Assembly: GCA_039519185.1 (NCBI GenBank)
Contig: CM076851.1
Location: 49,706,751 to 49,770,750 of the forward strand
Length of the DNA stretch: 64,000 nucleotides
Direction: 5' to 3'
Source: Astragalus membranaceus
Taxonomy: Eukaryota; Streptophyta; Magnoliopsida; Fabales; Fabaceae
Below the pieces are notes generated by a model. That model saw only the letters and a program-made list of their open reading frames with translations. It made no database searches and was not told where the DNA came from. This document shows positions 48,715 to 61,229 of this stretch, piece after piece. Positions within the stretch are counted from its first letter, which is position 1. The number at the start of each line of letters is the position of its first letter. Made by a program: the position numbers and the translations under genes.

Positions 48715-51700
48715 ATGACTGGATGATCAAGACGCAGTCCTCGACCAAGACCGGAATCTCCAACCGATGCATCCTCAAGAAAGGTGACATGACAGTGGAA
48801 GAATACACCGCTAAGTTTGAGAAGTTGTCTCAGTTTTTCCAAGTGGTAAAGTAAGCTCTGGATGACGAATGGAGAATGCGGAGGTATAAGAAGGGCCTTA
48901 GTGTTTTTATGACTTAGGGTCTCAGTTCTTATACTATTACCAATTATGTTGCCTTGGTGCAATCAGCCTATGTCGCCGAGGATGATCTCATGAGGAATAC
49001 TAGAAAGGAAAGAAGGTAGTTGAATTATCAACTCCGAATGCAAGGTCCTAAGATAATCTCATCAAAGGAAAAGCAAGTGCAATTCTTTAATTCTTCAAAG
49101 GTCAGAAGATGTTCTAACTGTGGAAAGCCTCACAGTGGTGATTGCAAGCGAAGATCTAATCGGTGCTGTTATAGTAATTCGGAAGAGGGTCACTATGTAA
49201 AAGAGTGCCCTGCGAGGAAGAGTTCCAAGGAGTCTCGAGCAGCTCCAAGGCTATGACGAGTCAACACTCTAGATGCTTAGACAGTTACAACTACAGACAA
49301 TCTACTGAGGGGTATGAGAACAGTTTTCAATAACTCCGTCAGTGTATTATATGATTCGGGTGCAACCTATTGCTGTATATCCCGACCGCGTGTGAATCGG
49401 TTGGGATTAGCCTTATCATCGCTATCCGAGCCGATAACTATTTTAATTGCTGCTAAGGGTCGTGTCCAGACCTAATCTTTGTATAGAATTGTCTACTTGT
49501 CATAGGAGGCAGAAATTTTGTTGTAGAACTTATTGTTTGCCTATGAGAAGTGTGGACACCATTTTGGGTATGAATTGGATGACTGCAAATCATGTTGCAA
49601 TCGACTGTGTTAATCAACTATCAGCTTCGCTTCAGAATCAGTTGAATGGTCTAGGACAAATTCTGAAACGGTTATCTACTTAACCTTAGCCGGTCAATCC
49701 TTATTTCAAGGTGCAGAAGCTTATGTTATTATGTTATCTGCGTCCACTGAAACTAGTTTAGATTTGGCGAACGTTCGAGTTGTGAATGTTTTTCTGGAAG
49801 GTTTTTTTCAGGATGAAGTTTCTTCTGTACCTCCAGAGCGTGGAGTGGAGTTTTCTATAGAATTAGTTCCTGACACAGGATCAATATCTGTTGCTCCTTA
49901 TCGGATGTCTCCTTTAGAATTTAAAGAATTAAAATCCCAACGTGGAGAGTTGATATCTAAGAAGTTTATCCGACCGAGCGCTTCTCTAAGGAGTGCTCTG
50001 GTGTTGCTAGTCAAAAAGAAGTTGTACGCGAAGCCGTCAAAGTGTGATTTCTGGATGCCTGAGGTAAAGTCTTTGGGACATGTGATTTCCCAAGTCGGGA
50101 GTTTCTGTAGATCCCAGTAAGGTGGGAGCTGTGTTGAACTGGGAAAAACCGACCCCAGTCACAGAGATCAGAAGTTTTTGGGTCTAGCCGGTTACTATAA
50201 GAGATTTGTTCAAGGGTTCTCACAGTTAGTTTTCCACTTACTCGGTTAACTCGTAAGGGTCATCCGTTTACGTGGGATGCCGATTATGAAGAATGTTTTC
50301 AAGAGTTGAAGATTTTGACTTCTGCTCCAATCCTGATTCTTCCGGATTCGTCATTGGAATTTCAAATTTTCGATGACGCTTCAGGGAAGGGTTTAGGATG
50401 TGTTCTCATGCAGAATCAACAGGTGGTAGCTTGTGCATCCAGGCAATTGAAGACTCGTGAAGGGAATTATCCGACTCATAATTTAGGAGTTGGCAGCTAT
50501 TGTGTACGCACTGAAGATTTGGAGACATTACCTGTATGGATCTCGTTTCGAAGTCTTTAGTGGTCACAAGAGTTTAAGGTATCTGTTTGATCAGAAAGAA
50601 CAGAATAACAGGAAAAGAAGATGGGTAGAATTTCTGAAGGATTATGACTTTGGGTTGAAGTATCATCCAGGAAAGGCCAGTGTTGTAACTGATGCATTGA
50701 GTAGGAAGTCCATCCACATGGCTAAGTTTATTGATGCATGAGATGGAATTATCAGAGTCTTTTAGAGACTTAAATCTGAATTCAAGATCAAGGAGAATCC
50801 GGTTAGTGTTGAGCCATATGAGGATCTCTAGTTCCCTAAGGGATTCTATACGCTTAGCACAGGAAGTTGATGTGAAGCTACAATCACAAAGGTATTTCCA
50901 GATTTTACCATGGATAGTGATGGAGTCAGTTGTTTCAACGGTAGAATCTGTGCGGCCGATGATGAGAACAATAAAAGGCAATTATTAGAGGAAGCACGCC
51001 GACGTTTATATTCTGTTCCAGGGTGTACAGAATATAAAGCAGATGTATTAGTGGCAAGGTATTAGTTTGTTAACCTCTCCTTGGGAAGGTTAACAAGGAG
51101 ATAGTATTATGTGATTCCGTTTGACAAGTCGAACGTGAATACGAATATGTAAGTGGGGTAACTGCTGACTGTTTTCACATTGCGAATAAGCACCAAAGGA
51201 TTGATTGATGGATCTGCTGCAAGGGACTGGAATTTCCGAAGTGAAGCTTGGCGTGCGGTGTGATAATTTTGAAAAATCATTTTGTGAAAACCCGCATGCT
51301 AAAGTTAATTTTGGGAACGAATCAAGTGGCTAATAGAATATGATTGAGGAGGAAAAATCCTTGGAGGATTACTTAGGTTGAGGGGAAGCTCTCAACGCTA
51401 TTGACTAATTCGGAAAGGAGCTCTGAGTTCTGTTTGATAGTTGTTTGGAGAACAACTGAGGTGATTTTCATTACATTTAATTTATTTGATGTCCCCGTGG
51501 TTTATTTCTACGTTTAAGATAAACGTTTCTGGTAAATCCTCACTTCATCTTCCTTCGAGAAGTATTATCTCGAAATCTTGGGGGCGAGTCAAGAAGTTTC
51601 ACAAGTGACTTTTTCGTCACATTGTCGGTATGTACGGGAACCGTTAAGGATATTAGAAGATTTGTTGAGAAAGTGTTTACACCTTTCGAGGAAATCGTGT

Positions 51701-51990
51701 TTGTTTTTACATCTACCGAGGAGTACTTTGATTTGGATTAATCAAGTTGGGGAGCAAGTGAGGAATGAAGCTTCGGAAGTGTTTTCGAATGCGGTGCCGA
51801 GCCTATGTAGGCGAAAGAGGAGTTTCTCGTGTTGATTCGTAACCAGAGAGTTCGTATCAAGGTAGTAGTGGATCATACTTGGAGATTGATGTGCCCACTT
51901 GGGAAGAGTTCCTACGCTCATTTCGTTAGTTCGAGATTGTTTTTCAGCAACTTAAGACCTTTCTGAGAATGTCGATTCTCGATTAGTCAG
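48715..51990 (+). pseudogene. Degenerate gag-protease-pol of the nested gypsy element
   Basis: Broken plus-strand frames give gag end (MTVEEYTAKFEKLSQFF, 48,789 on), zinc knuckles CSNCGKPHSGDC and CCYSNSEEGHYVKEC (49,111-49,212), protease VLYDSGATYC (49,348), a linker typical of chromoviruses (PPERGVEFSIELVPDTG; APYRMSPLEFKELKSQ), and then LVKKK joined directly to LYAKPSKCDFW (about 50,020). The RT core with the catalytic Asp pair is deleted. RNase H follows in pieces (FDDASGKGLGCVL; HPGKASVVTDALSRK, 50,667). Integrase is essentially missing. Tekay/Del-type relationship is my inference. It cannot supply its own replication proteins. Confidence 0.82.
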
Positions 51991-52042
51991 ATGAAAGACT
52001 CGACGAAATTTTGAGGACAAAATTCTTTTAAGTTGGGGAGAA

Positions 52043-54626
52043 TGTAACATCCGCAAAATAATTAATAGAATTATTTGGGTGTTAACCCAATTAAATTAAT
52101 TTAGTACTTGACTGGTAAATTTATTGAGTGCAAAAATTAATTATTGGTCGTTATCGGATCGTTAACCGGATAATATGGATCAAGGAAGTTTCGGAATCGA
52201 AATTGGAGATTTAGATCGATATGGTAATTGGATCACGTTACCACTTATATATTAATAAATATATATATGTATGTGTGGGTGAGAAGAAAAAGAAAGAATT
52301 AAAAAGAAAGAAAGAAAAGAGAGAAGGAAGCGTGAGAAACAGAGAAGAAAAGAGAGAAAATGAGAGAAAAGAGAAAGAAAGGGTGAGGAGGAAGAAGAAG
52401 AAAAAGGGAAGGGTTCGGTTCATCAAAACGACTTCCTTCCAACACGAAAAATGCTCAGCGTTACTTCCTCTTCGATTTGGTACCAAGATCTTCATCATCA
52501 ACCCTCTCTCTCTCACTTTGCCATTTTCGAACTTGAGAGGGAAAATCGGAGTTTCGATGGTTGTAACTCAAGGGAAAGCTAAGGACGATGTTTAGGAGCG
52601 AGCACGAGGTGGATTACTCGAGTATCGAAGATCGATTGGGTGATTTGGAGTTGAAAATCAAAGATTGGGGTTATGGATGAATAGTAGCTTTTGGAGGTTA
52701 GGGATGATGAATAGTGTCCGTGGAGGATTTCGAGGGGTTTGGCATTTCGGTCAAAAGCGGTTTCGTGATCAAGTGGGAAGCTTTGGAAGCGGATAGGGTG
52801 TCGCCGGAGCGGGGAGCGTTTGTGTGGCTACTCGGTGATTTTGGCTCGATCGTGGATCACGCGTCGAGGGTGAGTTCTACTCACGTTTAGGATTTTTCAT
52901 TTCGAATTAATTGATAAACTGTTTTATCGCTTTCGCTGGACTGGAATATTATGTGATACTGTCTGATTCGGGTTAGGAATCGATTGGGGCGAGTCTCGGG
53001 TTGCGTCGTGTTAAAAATGGAATTTTTGGTGATTTGATTCGAGAGATTTTGATTTAAAACCGTTATTTGGAAAACGCCGTAATTTGATAAACTTCGATTT
53101 GATTAAGATTTTGTTTGATTATATGTGTGTGAAAACTGTTTTCAATCGAAACGAGAATCGGAATTAAGAGGAATCGCGATTTTCGCGCGAAACCGCCAAA
53201 ATCTGCCCTTGACAGACCCCCCTGCTGTCTGTTTGCGCGCCGTTTGCGCGCCACGCGCCACTCGCGCGCCAGTTGGCAGAACCTGCTGTCTGTTCGCGCG
53301 CCGTTTGCGCGCCACGCGCCACTCGCGCGCCAGTTGGCAGAATTTCAGCAACCAAACACTGTTTTTCGTTTCGCGATAACTTTTGATCCGGGAACCCGAT
53401 TGAGGTGTTCTAAGATGCGTTGGAAAGCTTATTCAGAGGCCTAACTGAATATTCTATTTTTAAGGCAAAATGAACTGTTTTTAAAGCTATAGATTGTTTC
53501 GAAAAACCGACTAATAGTACACGTGTGCGGATATGTTTTATTAATAATAAAACGGACTATGAGTCCTACGTGATATGGTTTAACCGACGGGGGATGATTA
53601 TTAAATATTGTCTAAACCGGTCTACGATTCACGATATATAAATTATATCGACTATGGGAAATGACCCGATACGGGTGTTACGTTCAATTATTGGTCTGAA
53701 TGTAAATGAACTAAATGTTCATATTATTGTAGATATATATATATATATTATATCGAGTTTGGGTGACGACCCATGAGGTTGACATACTAGGCGGGGAAGT
53801 CATGATCCCTTACCCTAGGCCCGTATGCCATTAGGGAAAGTACTATTGGTAAAGGGGTTCACCGGGATTACCAAAGCTGGGGTCGGTGTTATGTCACAGT
53901 TATAAAACAGTTCACCGGGATTACCAAAGCTGGGGTCGGTGCTGTAATAAAATTATGAAGCGGTTCACCGGGATTACCAAAGCTGGGGCCGGTACCGTGT
54001 TAAAGTTAGAAAGAATGGTCACCGGGATTACCAAAGCTGGGGTCGGTGTCATTCTAAAGATATCAATAGTATGGTTACCGGGATTACCAAAGCTGGGGCT
54101 GGTATCATACTATGTTGACTAGTACGAGTCACCGGGATTACCAAAGCTGGGGTCGGTGTCGTGCTAAATTAAAAGAATGTAATTTATAAAGTAAACTACG
54201 AATGTTCGAGAATTCATAAATGAACCGAGAGCGTAGTTAGGGGTCTCGGTAGAACTCACTGAGATTGTATCTCACTGTTTAAATGTTGTGGTTTTACAGA
54301 TAAACAGGGAAAGTGGAGATCCAAGAGGCACGAGTAGGTGGTACTCGGATGGTTGCTGAAGACTTAGCTTTTATGCTTAAGTTATGTTTTCCCTTGTTAG
54401 TTATGTATTTATTTCCGCTTTCTTGTACGATATTGAGCACTATAGTTTGCTGAAGATTATGGTCAGAGAACCTGTTCGGTCTTATTTATATTTAAGACTG
54501 TTTTGTTGTTATTCAGCGAGAACTATATTGTAGTGTTCAGTATCTATGCAGGAATTTTATATCTCTGATTATTTTATGATGGTACACTTGGGTATTTTTA
54601 CATGTTAAAAATATCGGGGTGTTACA
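52043..54626 (+). repeat. 3' LTR (2584 bp)
   Basis: Near-identical to 45967-48571. Differences include one fewer tatgtg unit near 52,270, a shorter (AT)n run near 53,735 and scattered, mostly transition, changes. Confidence 0.95.
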
Positions 54627-54911
54627 GAACATCTATAATAGAAATGAAAATATTGATTTGCATAATTGAATCAACTGGATCAACCGGATCAAATGGACTT
54701 CCAATAGAAAACATAGCTTTACCCTGCAAATAGAAGAGACATAATATGGCTGGTTTATATGATGCAAGATTAACTCACATAACGATGTTTCTTAAGCTAG
54801 GAAATAAGAAAATAGCACCTAAGTCTGTCAGTGTAATACATAACAAAACATATTTGACATGAAAAGGAATCATTATCATTTGGATATGAAGCAAAGAGAG
54901 GAAACAATCAC

Positions 54912-55070
54912 CTCAGGAACCAAACGAGAGAGACCAAATTGAATCAACAAGAGGATATGTTCCATCATTAAAATTGCTGCAAGTCTGGGCTCTATTTTCC
55001 ATTTTCCCTCCTCATCATATAGCCAAGCCAAAAGAGCACGGTTTGTGCAAATTGACATCACTGTCAGAAA
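54912..55070 (-). pseudogene. Anoctamin-like (TMEM16 family) exon fragment
   Basis: One 53-codon exon with AG acceptor and GT donor: FLTVMSICTNRALLAWLYDE ... RLAAILMMEHILLLIQFGLS RLVPE. It resembles the part of plant anoctamin-like membrane proteins (ion channel/scramblase family) with a short acidic loop followed by a transmembrane helix. It lies in the CACTA element just right of the nested retrotransposon. No neighbouring anoctamin exons were recognised, so this is a captured piece. Family assignment is from memory and moderate. Confidence 0.55.
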
Positions 55071-55252
55071 CTGCAAAATGAAGATATCCTCTAATCAAAT
55101 AAAATAATTGACATTACCTTCCATAGTTCTATAAAATAAACACCTGAAGTATGTAAAGCCTGGCTCCTAATATATCAGTTCTTTTATATCTTATAGACTC
55201 CACATACAGTTTAAATTTTTGAATGTGGTAACTAAGGAAAAGATTACCTCAG

Positions 55253-55900
55253 CTGCTTTTACAAGTGTCAGAGTGACTCTAGGAGCACTTTCACACCAAT
55301 GCACAAGTGTAAGATTACCTCAGCCTGCAACTACACATAATAGATCATTACTATTAGTACTCACTACTCAGAATTATAAAACAAACAACTACACATCTAT
55401 TTCAAAGGATTGCATATAATAGATTCATGCTTAATGAAGGTGGGATCATGAATCTGTTATCTCTGTCTCATAAAACAAATAAACTGTCACCATAATTAAC
55501 CAAACAATAAAAATAAATGAAGTTAAAAATAATATATACTAACTAAGTAGAATAGAATTCTAATTCTAAAAATGGATAAAAGTAGAGTAGATTTTATATA
55601 AATTGTACCTGAACATGTTTTCTGGAATTCTTTCTTTCCTTTTGAGGAATTTGAGCAACTCTTATTGTTGTTGCAGCCAACTCTTTCTTCTTCCATTTGA
55701 GAGGCAGAGATAAAGAGAAAACTCTTTTCTTGTTCTGCTGTTCCAATTACACGATTTTGAGTTAATATGAGAAAGTGGTGAATGCAAGTGTCAAGAACCC
55801 TAAATCTGATTAGCAACATAAACAGAAACATAAAGCTATTAGCAACCAAAATCATGTGAGGACCAACAAAAATCAACCAATAAAAGCCAATTTCAAGCAA
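55253..55900 (-). pseudogene. Further exon-like pieces in the CACTA element, unidentified
   Basis: Two candidates on the minus strand. One reads LVHWCESAPRVTLTLVKAAE and ends at a GT donor (55,252). The other has an ATG near 55,697 and reads MEEERVGCNNNKSCSNSSKG ... QKTCS to a donor GTACAA near 55,616. I recognise neither. Their relation to the anoctamin-like exon is open. Confidence 0.35.
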
Positions 55901-58311
55901 TGTAAAAAACCCTAACCTGTTGGAGTGCTGGCCCGTGGAAGAACCTCTATCAATCGAAGAACCCGTGAAGGATTTTTGTTTCAGTAAACAGTGTTGGAGA
56001 TTAAATAGTAGAATACTTGCAACAGAACAGAAGAATTTAAGATTCTCCCTTTAAAGACACATAAAAATAATATGATTTAAACATAAAAAGTAAGATTCAA
56101 TCATGAACAGATCGAAGTTCAACTTCAGCAGGTAGTATAGAGTCTTAGCTGCAAACAAAATCAGCAGGCCCTAATAAGATACATCATTCTCATTATAAAT
56201 CACAAACTTCTAACATATAAGAGCACCTAATATTATACCTTACAAAAATTTCTGTACATTCTTGAGCAGTGTGGGTTTTTACATGATGAAAGTTATGTCG
56301 GTGTCTTTTCTCTCTCTGCAGATGGCATAATCAGTGCCTGAGCATTGCCTTAGCAACTTTTGTGATGTTCCAGGGGTTGCCAGAATTACCCAGCAAACTA
56401 CAACAATATTAAATACCAAATGTCAGATGTGAACTATTTAAACGGAGGAATGTTAAGTTTCTCCTTGTACATTATAATAGAATATCTAATAACAGAGATC
56501 CGTTATCATATAAAAATATAAAGCAGAGCAAACAAGTTACCTAAAGAAGTTCCAAATGCCACAGCAAATAAGAAATGAATGTATTGATTGCCCATTTATG
56601 GAGGGGGCATCAATTCACTTTAACTAAGATAATTTAGAAACAGCTCCTCATAACAATTAATCTCACTACAATCAGATTATCAGTTAGTGGTCCTGTAACT
56701 GATTTTTAGATAGTGGTCATGTAAGCAAGTTGCCATCTAAGCACCTAAGAAAACAAGAATGAATTAAAAAAAAGTCATAATAAAAGAAAAATTAAAAGCA
56801 GTATTTAGGCAGCATACCAACCATACAAGCATAGTCTCACATCTATTTCAAAGGATTGCATATATGTAAGAATATTATGCATAGACTCCCTAATTAGCTC
56901 ACAACTGACTAACTAAGCCTTTACTAGTAGTAACAGGCCTCTCTAACAGACCCATTACCTTACACTTATATATACTAAGAAGAAAGTTTTTTCATAATCA
57001 AGGTGAAAGAAAGTTGTTTCATAATCATCTGCAAGCTGAAATACATGTAAGATGCATTACTTGGTGGGTGGCTAACATATATTACAAACAACTGTAGAAG
57101 AGAGTAAACTCCACATATGCACACATCAATGAACAGCCATATTCCATAGGAAGTAGGACTATAAAAGCACAAATCCTTGTATTAATTATATAACAATGCA
57201 ATCTTTAACAAAAAGAAGTAGAAAATACCTTCTGCAACAATAGGGCTTCTTGAGGACGGGTAGGAAAATTCATCAGACCAACTCCATCCATTAATAGACC
57301 ATAACATCCTAAAGACACAACAAAATAGATGGATAGCATTATGTGGACTATAATTCTCTCCAAAAAAATTATAAAGTTCCATCAAAAGGTTAGGTACTGG
57401 AAACGATCAATGAACTTGGCGATAAAGAGAATGTTGAATACTTATAATGGAATGAATGTATTTCATTATATTTGTTACTATGCTTCTCGAAAATACTCTT
57501 CGGCGATAAAGATTTGGATTAAACGAAACCTAAATCAATCAAAATCAAGAATAGATGAAATCATTAAAAACTTAGGGTTTCAAGCAAAAGAAAACGAAAA
57601 TGAAGCATCAGTTTTTGAAGACCCAAACAAGAAGAACGAAAACGAAAATATTGATTTCACATATGCTTACTGCTTTGAAGATGAAAACGATGCTCCTTTG
57701 ATGATTTCTCTGAAGACGAAAACGATGCCTACAGCATTGAAGACGCAAACAAAGATGTGCTTAGGGACGAGGGTTCGCGAGGAAGAGAACAGAACGACGA
57801 ATCAGAAAAATTAAAGAACAAATAGGGTTTCAGAACTTGATTATAGAAGAAATTAATCAAACCTGAGAAAGAGAGGAGAACTTGAGGTGCGAAGGTGCGG
57901 GGAAGGCGACGGCGACGGCGATAGTGACGAGTGTTGACATCGACGACGACAGTGACGAGTGTTGACGGCGATGGTGACGAAAGTGAGAGAACAACAGAGT
58001 GAGAGACGAGCGAGCAAGGAGATGGAGACGAGGAGCAAGACGATGGCGACGAAGAGTGCTACGACGACGGCGACGACAAGCGAGGAACGACGGTGACGGC
58101 GACTGTGTAGAAAAATCAGCGTTCTTCTTCTTTCTTTCTCTTCATCATTTAATTGCAAAATACGAAGAAGATTCAGAGGGTGAGAGGGTTGGCGAGGAAG
58201 AAGATTCAGAGGGTGAGAGGGTTGAGAACGGGAGATTGAGAATGAGAGAGTTATGCGATTCAGAGATTCAGAGACGCGAGAGATGATAGAAACGAAATAA
58301 TAAAAGTCGCC
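55901..58311. other. CACTA interior, intron/UTR-like sequence
   Basis: AT-rich intron-like text to about 57,330, then a GAC/GACG-rich segment (57,890-58,110) resembling the promoter/5' UTR side of the first CACTA element. A 161-codon plus-strand frame (57329-57814) and Arg/Asp-rich frames (57,999-58,335) look like chance products of biased composition. No transposase. Confidence 0.45.
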
Positions 58312-58632
58312 TTGTAGCATCGGGTGTTTTAACAACCGATGCTACAAGTGTTTGTCTGGGACTTTTAGCATCGAGTGTTTAAACAACCGATGCTAATTGT
58401 GAACCTTTAGCATCGGTTGTTTAAACACCCGACGCTAAAAGTCTCAGACAAACACTTGTAGCATCGGTTGTTAAAACACCTGATGCTAAATGTCTAACGC
58501 ACATACATTTAGCATCGGTTGTTTAAACAACCGATGCTAAAAGTAGGCGCGAAAATTGAAATCTTCCATTTAATTGCAAAATTGCTACCGCGTCTACATT
58601 TAGCATCGGGTGTTTAAACAACCGATGCTAAA
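58312..58632. repeat. Right subterminal array of six palindromic units
   Basis: Same AGCATCGGTTGTTT / AAACAACCGATGCT unit as the left end, plus the segment ttaattgcaaaattgctacc (about 58,570), which parallels ttacaagtttgccacc of the first CACTA element. Confidence 0.92.
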
Positions 58633-58934
58633 TGATGCTTTTTAAAGTCAATTTTCCACTAGTGTTTTTTGTACAAACACTAAATATTAGTACTTAGTTT
58701 ATGTACAATATCTTTAATGAACAAAAGATTTAAGAAGTGCTAGTACTACTAGTACTAGGACGAGGCGAAGCGGAAAGGTACGTTCTTTACTCGCGCGCAA
58801 CTGTCGGACAGTTGAAGCAAAAAGACAATATTGGCCTCATAGTTCGATGGTGTTTACGCGTATCCGGATTCACAGGAAGCTATTAAATTGTTTCTATAAT
58901 TTTACTAAAAGCTATTAATTACGTGTAAAGAGAG

Positions 58935-59110
58935 ATTTTTTTTTTGACCAAAGAAAATTTATGGTATTTCATTCAAAAAAATTTAGGGCGAGGGGATGGC
59001 GCCCCAGTCCAAGGCAAGGAAGACCTTCGGGCTCTTTGAGCCCTTTCGAAGGTAATTACATTTACCTTCCCCTAAGGGGACTAGTGAAAACTCAACTAAC
59101 CCAACTGATC
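58935..59110 (-). mobile_element. LINE 3'-end fragment
   Basis: The minus strand ends ttgaatgaaataccataaat then ttctttggtcaaaaaaaaa, the usual plant LINE 3' UTR and tail. Contains ggggaagg / ccttcccc palindromic text upstream. 5'-truncated. Confidence 0.5.
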
Positions 59111-59639
59111 AACCCATAAAATGAGACCTTACATATGTCAATCCAAAGTATAGAATTATTATAATGGATATCATGCAATTGTTTACCAAGAGAAAGTAAT
59201 ATTGAAAAGTTTTTATTGTTTTTAAATCGTCAAATGGTTCACTAACAACCGATAGTAATTGGACTTCAATTATATATGTTTCACTGCTCGTTGCTACGAA
59301 GATGTATGAGAAATGAATAAAAAATAATAATGAGATTTGGTTTGATTTATTATCTCATTACAATGATGTTAAGACATTAATTTTGATGTTAACTTATTTT
59401 TCCTATTTCTTTTGTTATTGTTTTAGTTTTGTCTTCTTTTTTTGTTTTTTCTTAAGAATGATATTTTACTAATGAACCAAGTACCCAACTCAATCCATTT
59501 TAGGGGTTGGGTTGGCTTGAGTTACCTAAAATTTTTGTTCTAATTTTCCCGAGCCCAACCCATAAGTATTCGATTGGGTTGGGTCTTTAAACGCTTCACA
59601 ACCCAAACAATGGTTGTTCTATCCCCCCAACATGCAAAC

Positions 59640-60110
59640 TCATTATCACTCTAGCCGGATGTGGTGGAGTGGTCAGGGATTCTAGTGGTAGATTCCTGTT
59701 TGGTTTCACTCACAAACTGGATAGTTGTAGTGTGTTGGAAGCAGAAATTTGGAGAATTTATCACAGTGTTTGTCTCATATGGGGCAAGGGCTACCGTAGG
59801 ATGTTGAATCAAACTCTGCTAACACCATTGACTTGTTGCATGCCCCAGAGTCCCAGGTGCAACCTCACTACAATCTCACGATATCAAGGAAGGTGAATAA
59901 TAAAGCTGAAGTGGAATGGAAGCACAAATAGGAAGAGCAACTATCTTGCTGATTTATTAGCTATATAGATACAAATTGTAAAAAAAAAATTATGTGGTCC
60001 CTCCTTTTCTTAGGAACCCACTTGTTGTAGACTTGAAGGCCTTGATTTGCCTAGTGATTAATCTGATTCTGGTTTTGGGGGTGTAAACCCATTTTCCTTC
60101 AAAAAAAACC
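59640..60110 (+). pseudogene. LINE RNase H domain relic
   Basis: Plus frame ITLAGCGGVVRDSSGRFLFG, then FTHKLDSCSVLEAEIWRIYH, matches the RNase H-like (RVT_3) region common at the end of plant LINE ORF2. A frameshift follows near 59,800, then remnants of the C-terminus and a 3' UTR with tail (ttccttcaaaaaaaa at 60,097). Dead fragment. Confidence 0.7.
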
Positions 60111-60397
60111 TCACTATCACTTTAACCTTGTTCGAAAAATAAAAGAAAGAGAATTAAAATGCTAAGAATGAGTAAAATTTACATATTTTTTGAAGTTTTA
60201 GAAAATAAAGAAAATAGAAGTAAAATTTTGTCTCCATTTATTTGACAAAAAAATTGGAACAGTTACCACTGGCAGACCTACATTTATTTCATCGGCTGGA
60301 AAAAAAATTAGCACCGTCGTCGTCAAACTCTTATATCCTAGCCGTGGAATCGGCCAGAGGTTTGGACAGTCTTTGATTCCTCTGTTCTTCAAGCAAT

Positions 60398-60596
60398 TGC
60401 GTTGAGGAAGGAACTATGTTCCTCAACTATGGGTTTCCTAACTACTCCAAAGAGTATTAGGTTGGGTAGAGGGGACGCGAGGATTGGATTATCTATTGAC
60501 TAATGCATGAAAGTAAAGTAAAATGCGATAAAGATAAATTGCGAGAGAAAAAATAGATTGTGTATTGATTGATGTGTATTTTTTGTACAAGTATTC

Positions 60597-60671
<75 letters not shown>

Positions 60672-61229
60672 CCCTCGTCGGCCACTAAGCGAGCCAACAT
60701 TTGCCTATCGTTGGATCAATTGAAGATCAACGTCTAATCTCGCTCCTAGCGCTAAGAAATCGGAGCCACTACCCACGATCCCACTAGCACGGTTAGTGGG
60801 GTGCCAAAACCTCTTCGCTCCACTCCTCAAGGCTTCTCCTCTTCGCTTAACCTTCAACTGCTCCCACGTTCTGTCCACGTGCCTTTCCTTGCTTCCCAAG
60901 CGAGTCTCCTTTACCTCGGCCATACACCTCCTCGGTTGATCCTTATCCTCGGCGTGCAGCCATCAAAACTTAGGCTAACCGAGCTATTGTGGCGGGGGCA
61001 CTCTATAAGTTAAGACTTTCTTTGCCTCGGCCTTATCCATTACTCCTCGAGCTCAATCCCTCCTTGGGGTGTTCATATTATCCTTTTCCTCGAGCAACCT
61101 TCTTTGAGATTCTCCCTTCAGCAAATATCTACTAAAATTTGTCAGGTGGTTTGCCTCGGTGCGCTGATCTTCTCCTAACTCTGACCTTCAGCCCTCGGCC
61201 TACGACCTTATTTATTTTGGGTGTTAACA
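60398..61229 (-). repeat. 3' LTR of a Tat-lineage Ty3/gypsy element
   Basis: Plus-strand edges tgcgttgagg ... gtgttaaca (about 832 bp). Adjacent on the right is the minus-strand polypurine tract CAAAAAGGGGGCAA (61230-61243). Contains an (AT)35 array at 60601-60669. The outer edge is inferred; the second LTR is outside the window. Confidence 0.65.
60601..60669. repeat. (AT)n microsatellite inside the Tat LTR
   Basis: About 35 uninterrupted AT units. Confidence 0.95.

Larger units (their letters stand above)
45967..54626 (+). mobile_element. Recent, internally deleted Ty3/gypsy retrotransposon
   Basis: 5' LTR 45967-48571 (2605 bp), 3' LTR 52043-54626 (2584 bp), perfect TSD gaaca (45962-45966, 54627-54631), PBS ttggtatcagagc (initiator-Met type) at 48573-48585, polypurine tract agttggggagaa just before 52,043. 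LTRs differ by roughly 17 substitutions plus a few indels by eye (about 99.3% identical). The internal region is only about 3.5 kb and lacks most of RT and integrase, so it must have been mobilised by a partner. Confidence 0.93.
45075..58664. mobile_element. 13.6-kb CACTA element with nested retrotransposon and captured exons
   Basis: Left end TACTAGTGCAGAAAA (first base T instead of C) and right end whose reverse complement is CACTAGTGGAAAATT. Flanking ttt is duplicated (45072-45074 and 58665-58667). Palindromic subterminal units lie at both ends (45,090-45,690; 58,312-58,632). Without the nested element (45,967-54,626) it would be about 4.9 kb. No transposase seen, so non-autonomous. Confidence 0.85.

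Noticed and set aside
57329..57814. 161-codon plus-strand frame
   Set aside because: Lys/Asn/Glu-rich, no domain recognised, covers an apparent UTR of the minus-strand captured unit. Kept only as background.
57999..58335. Arg-rich and Ser/Leu-rich frames near the right end of the second CACTA
   Set aside because: Products of GACGACG-type composition on opposite strands; no domain seen.
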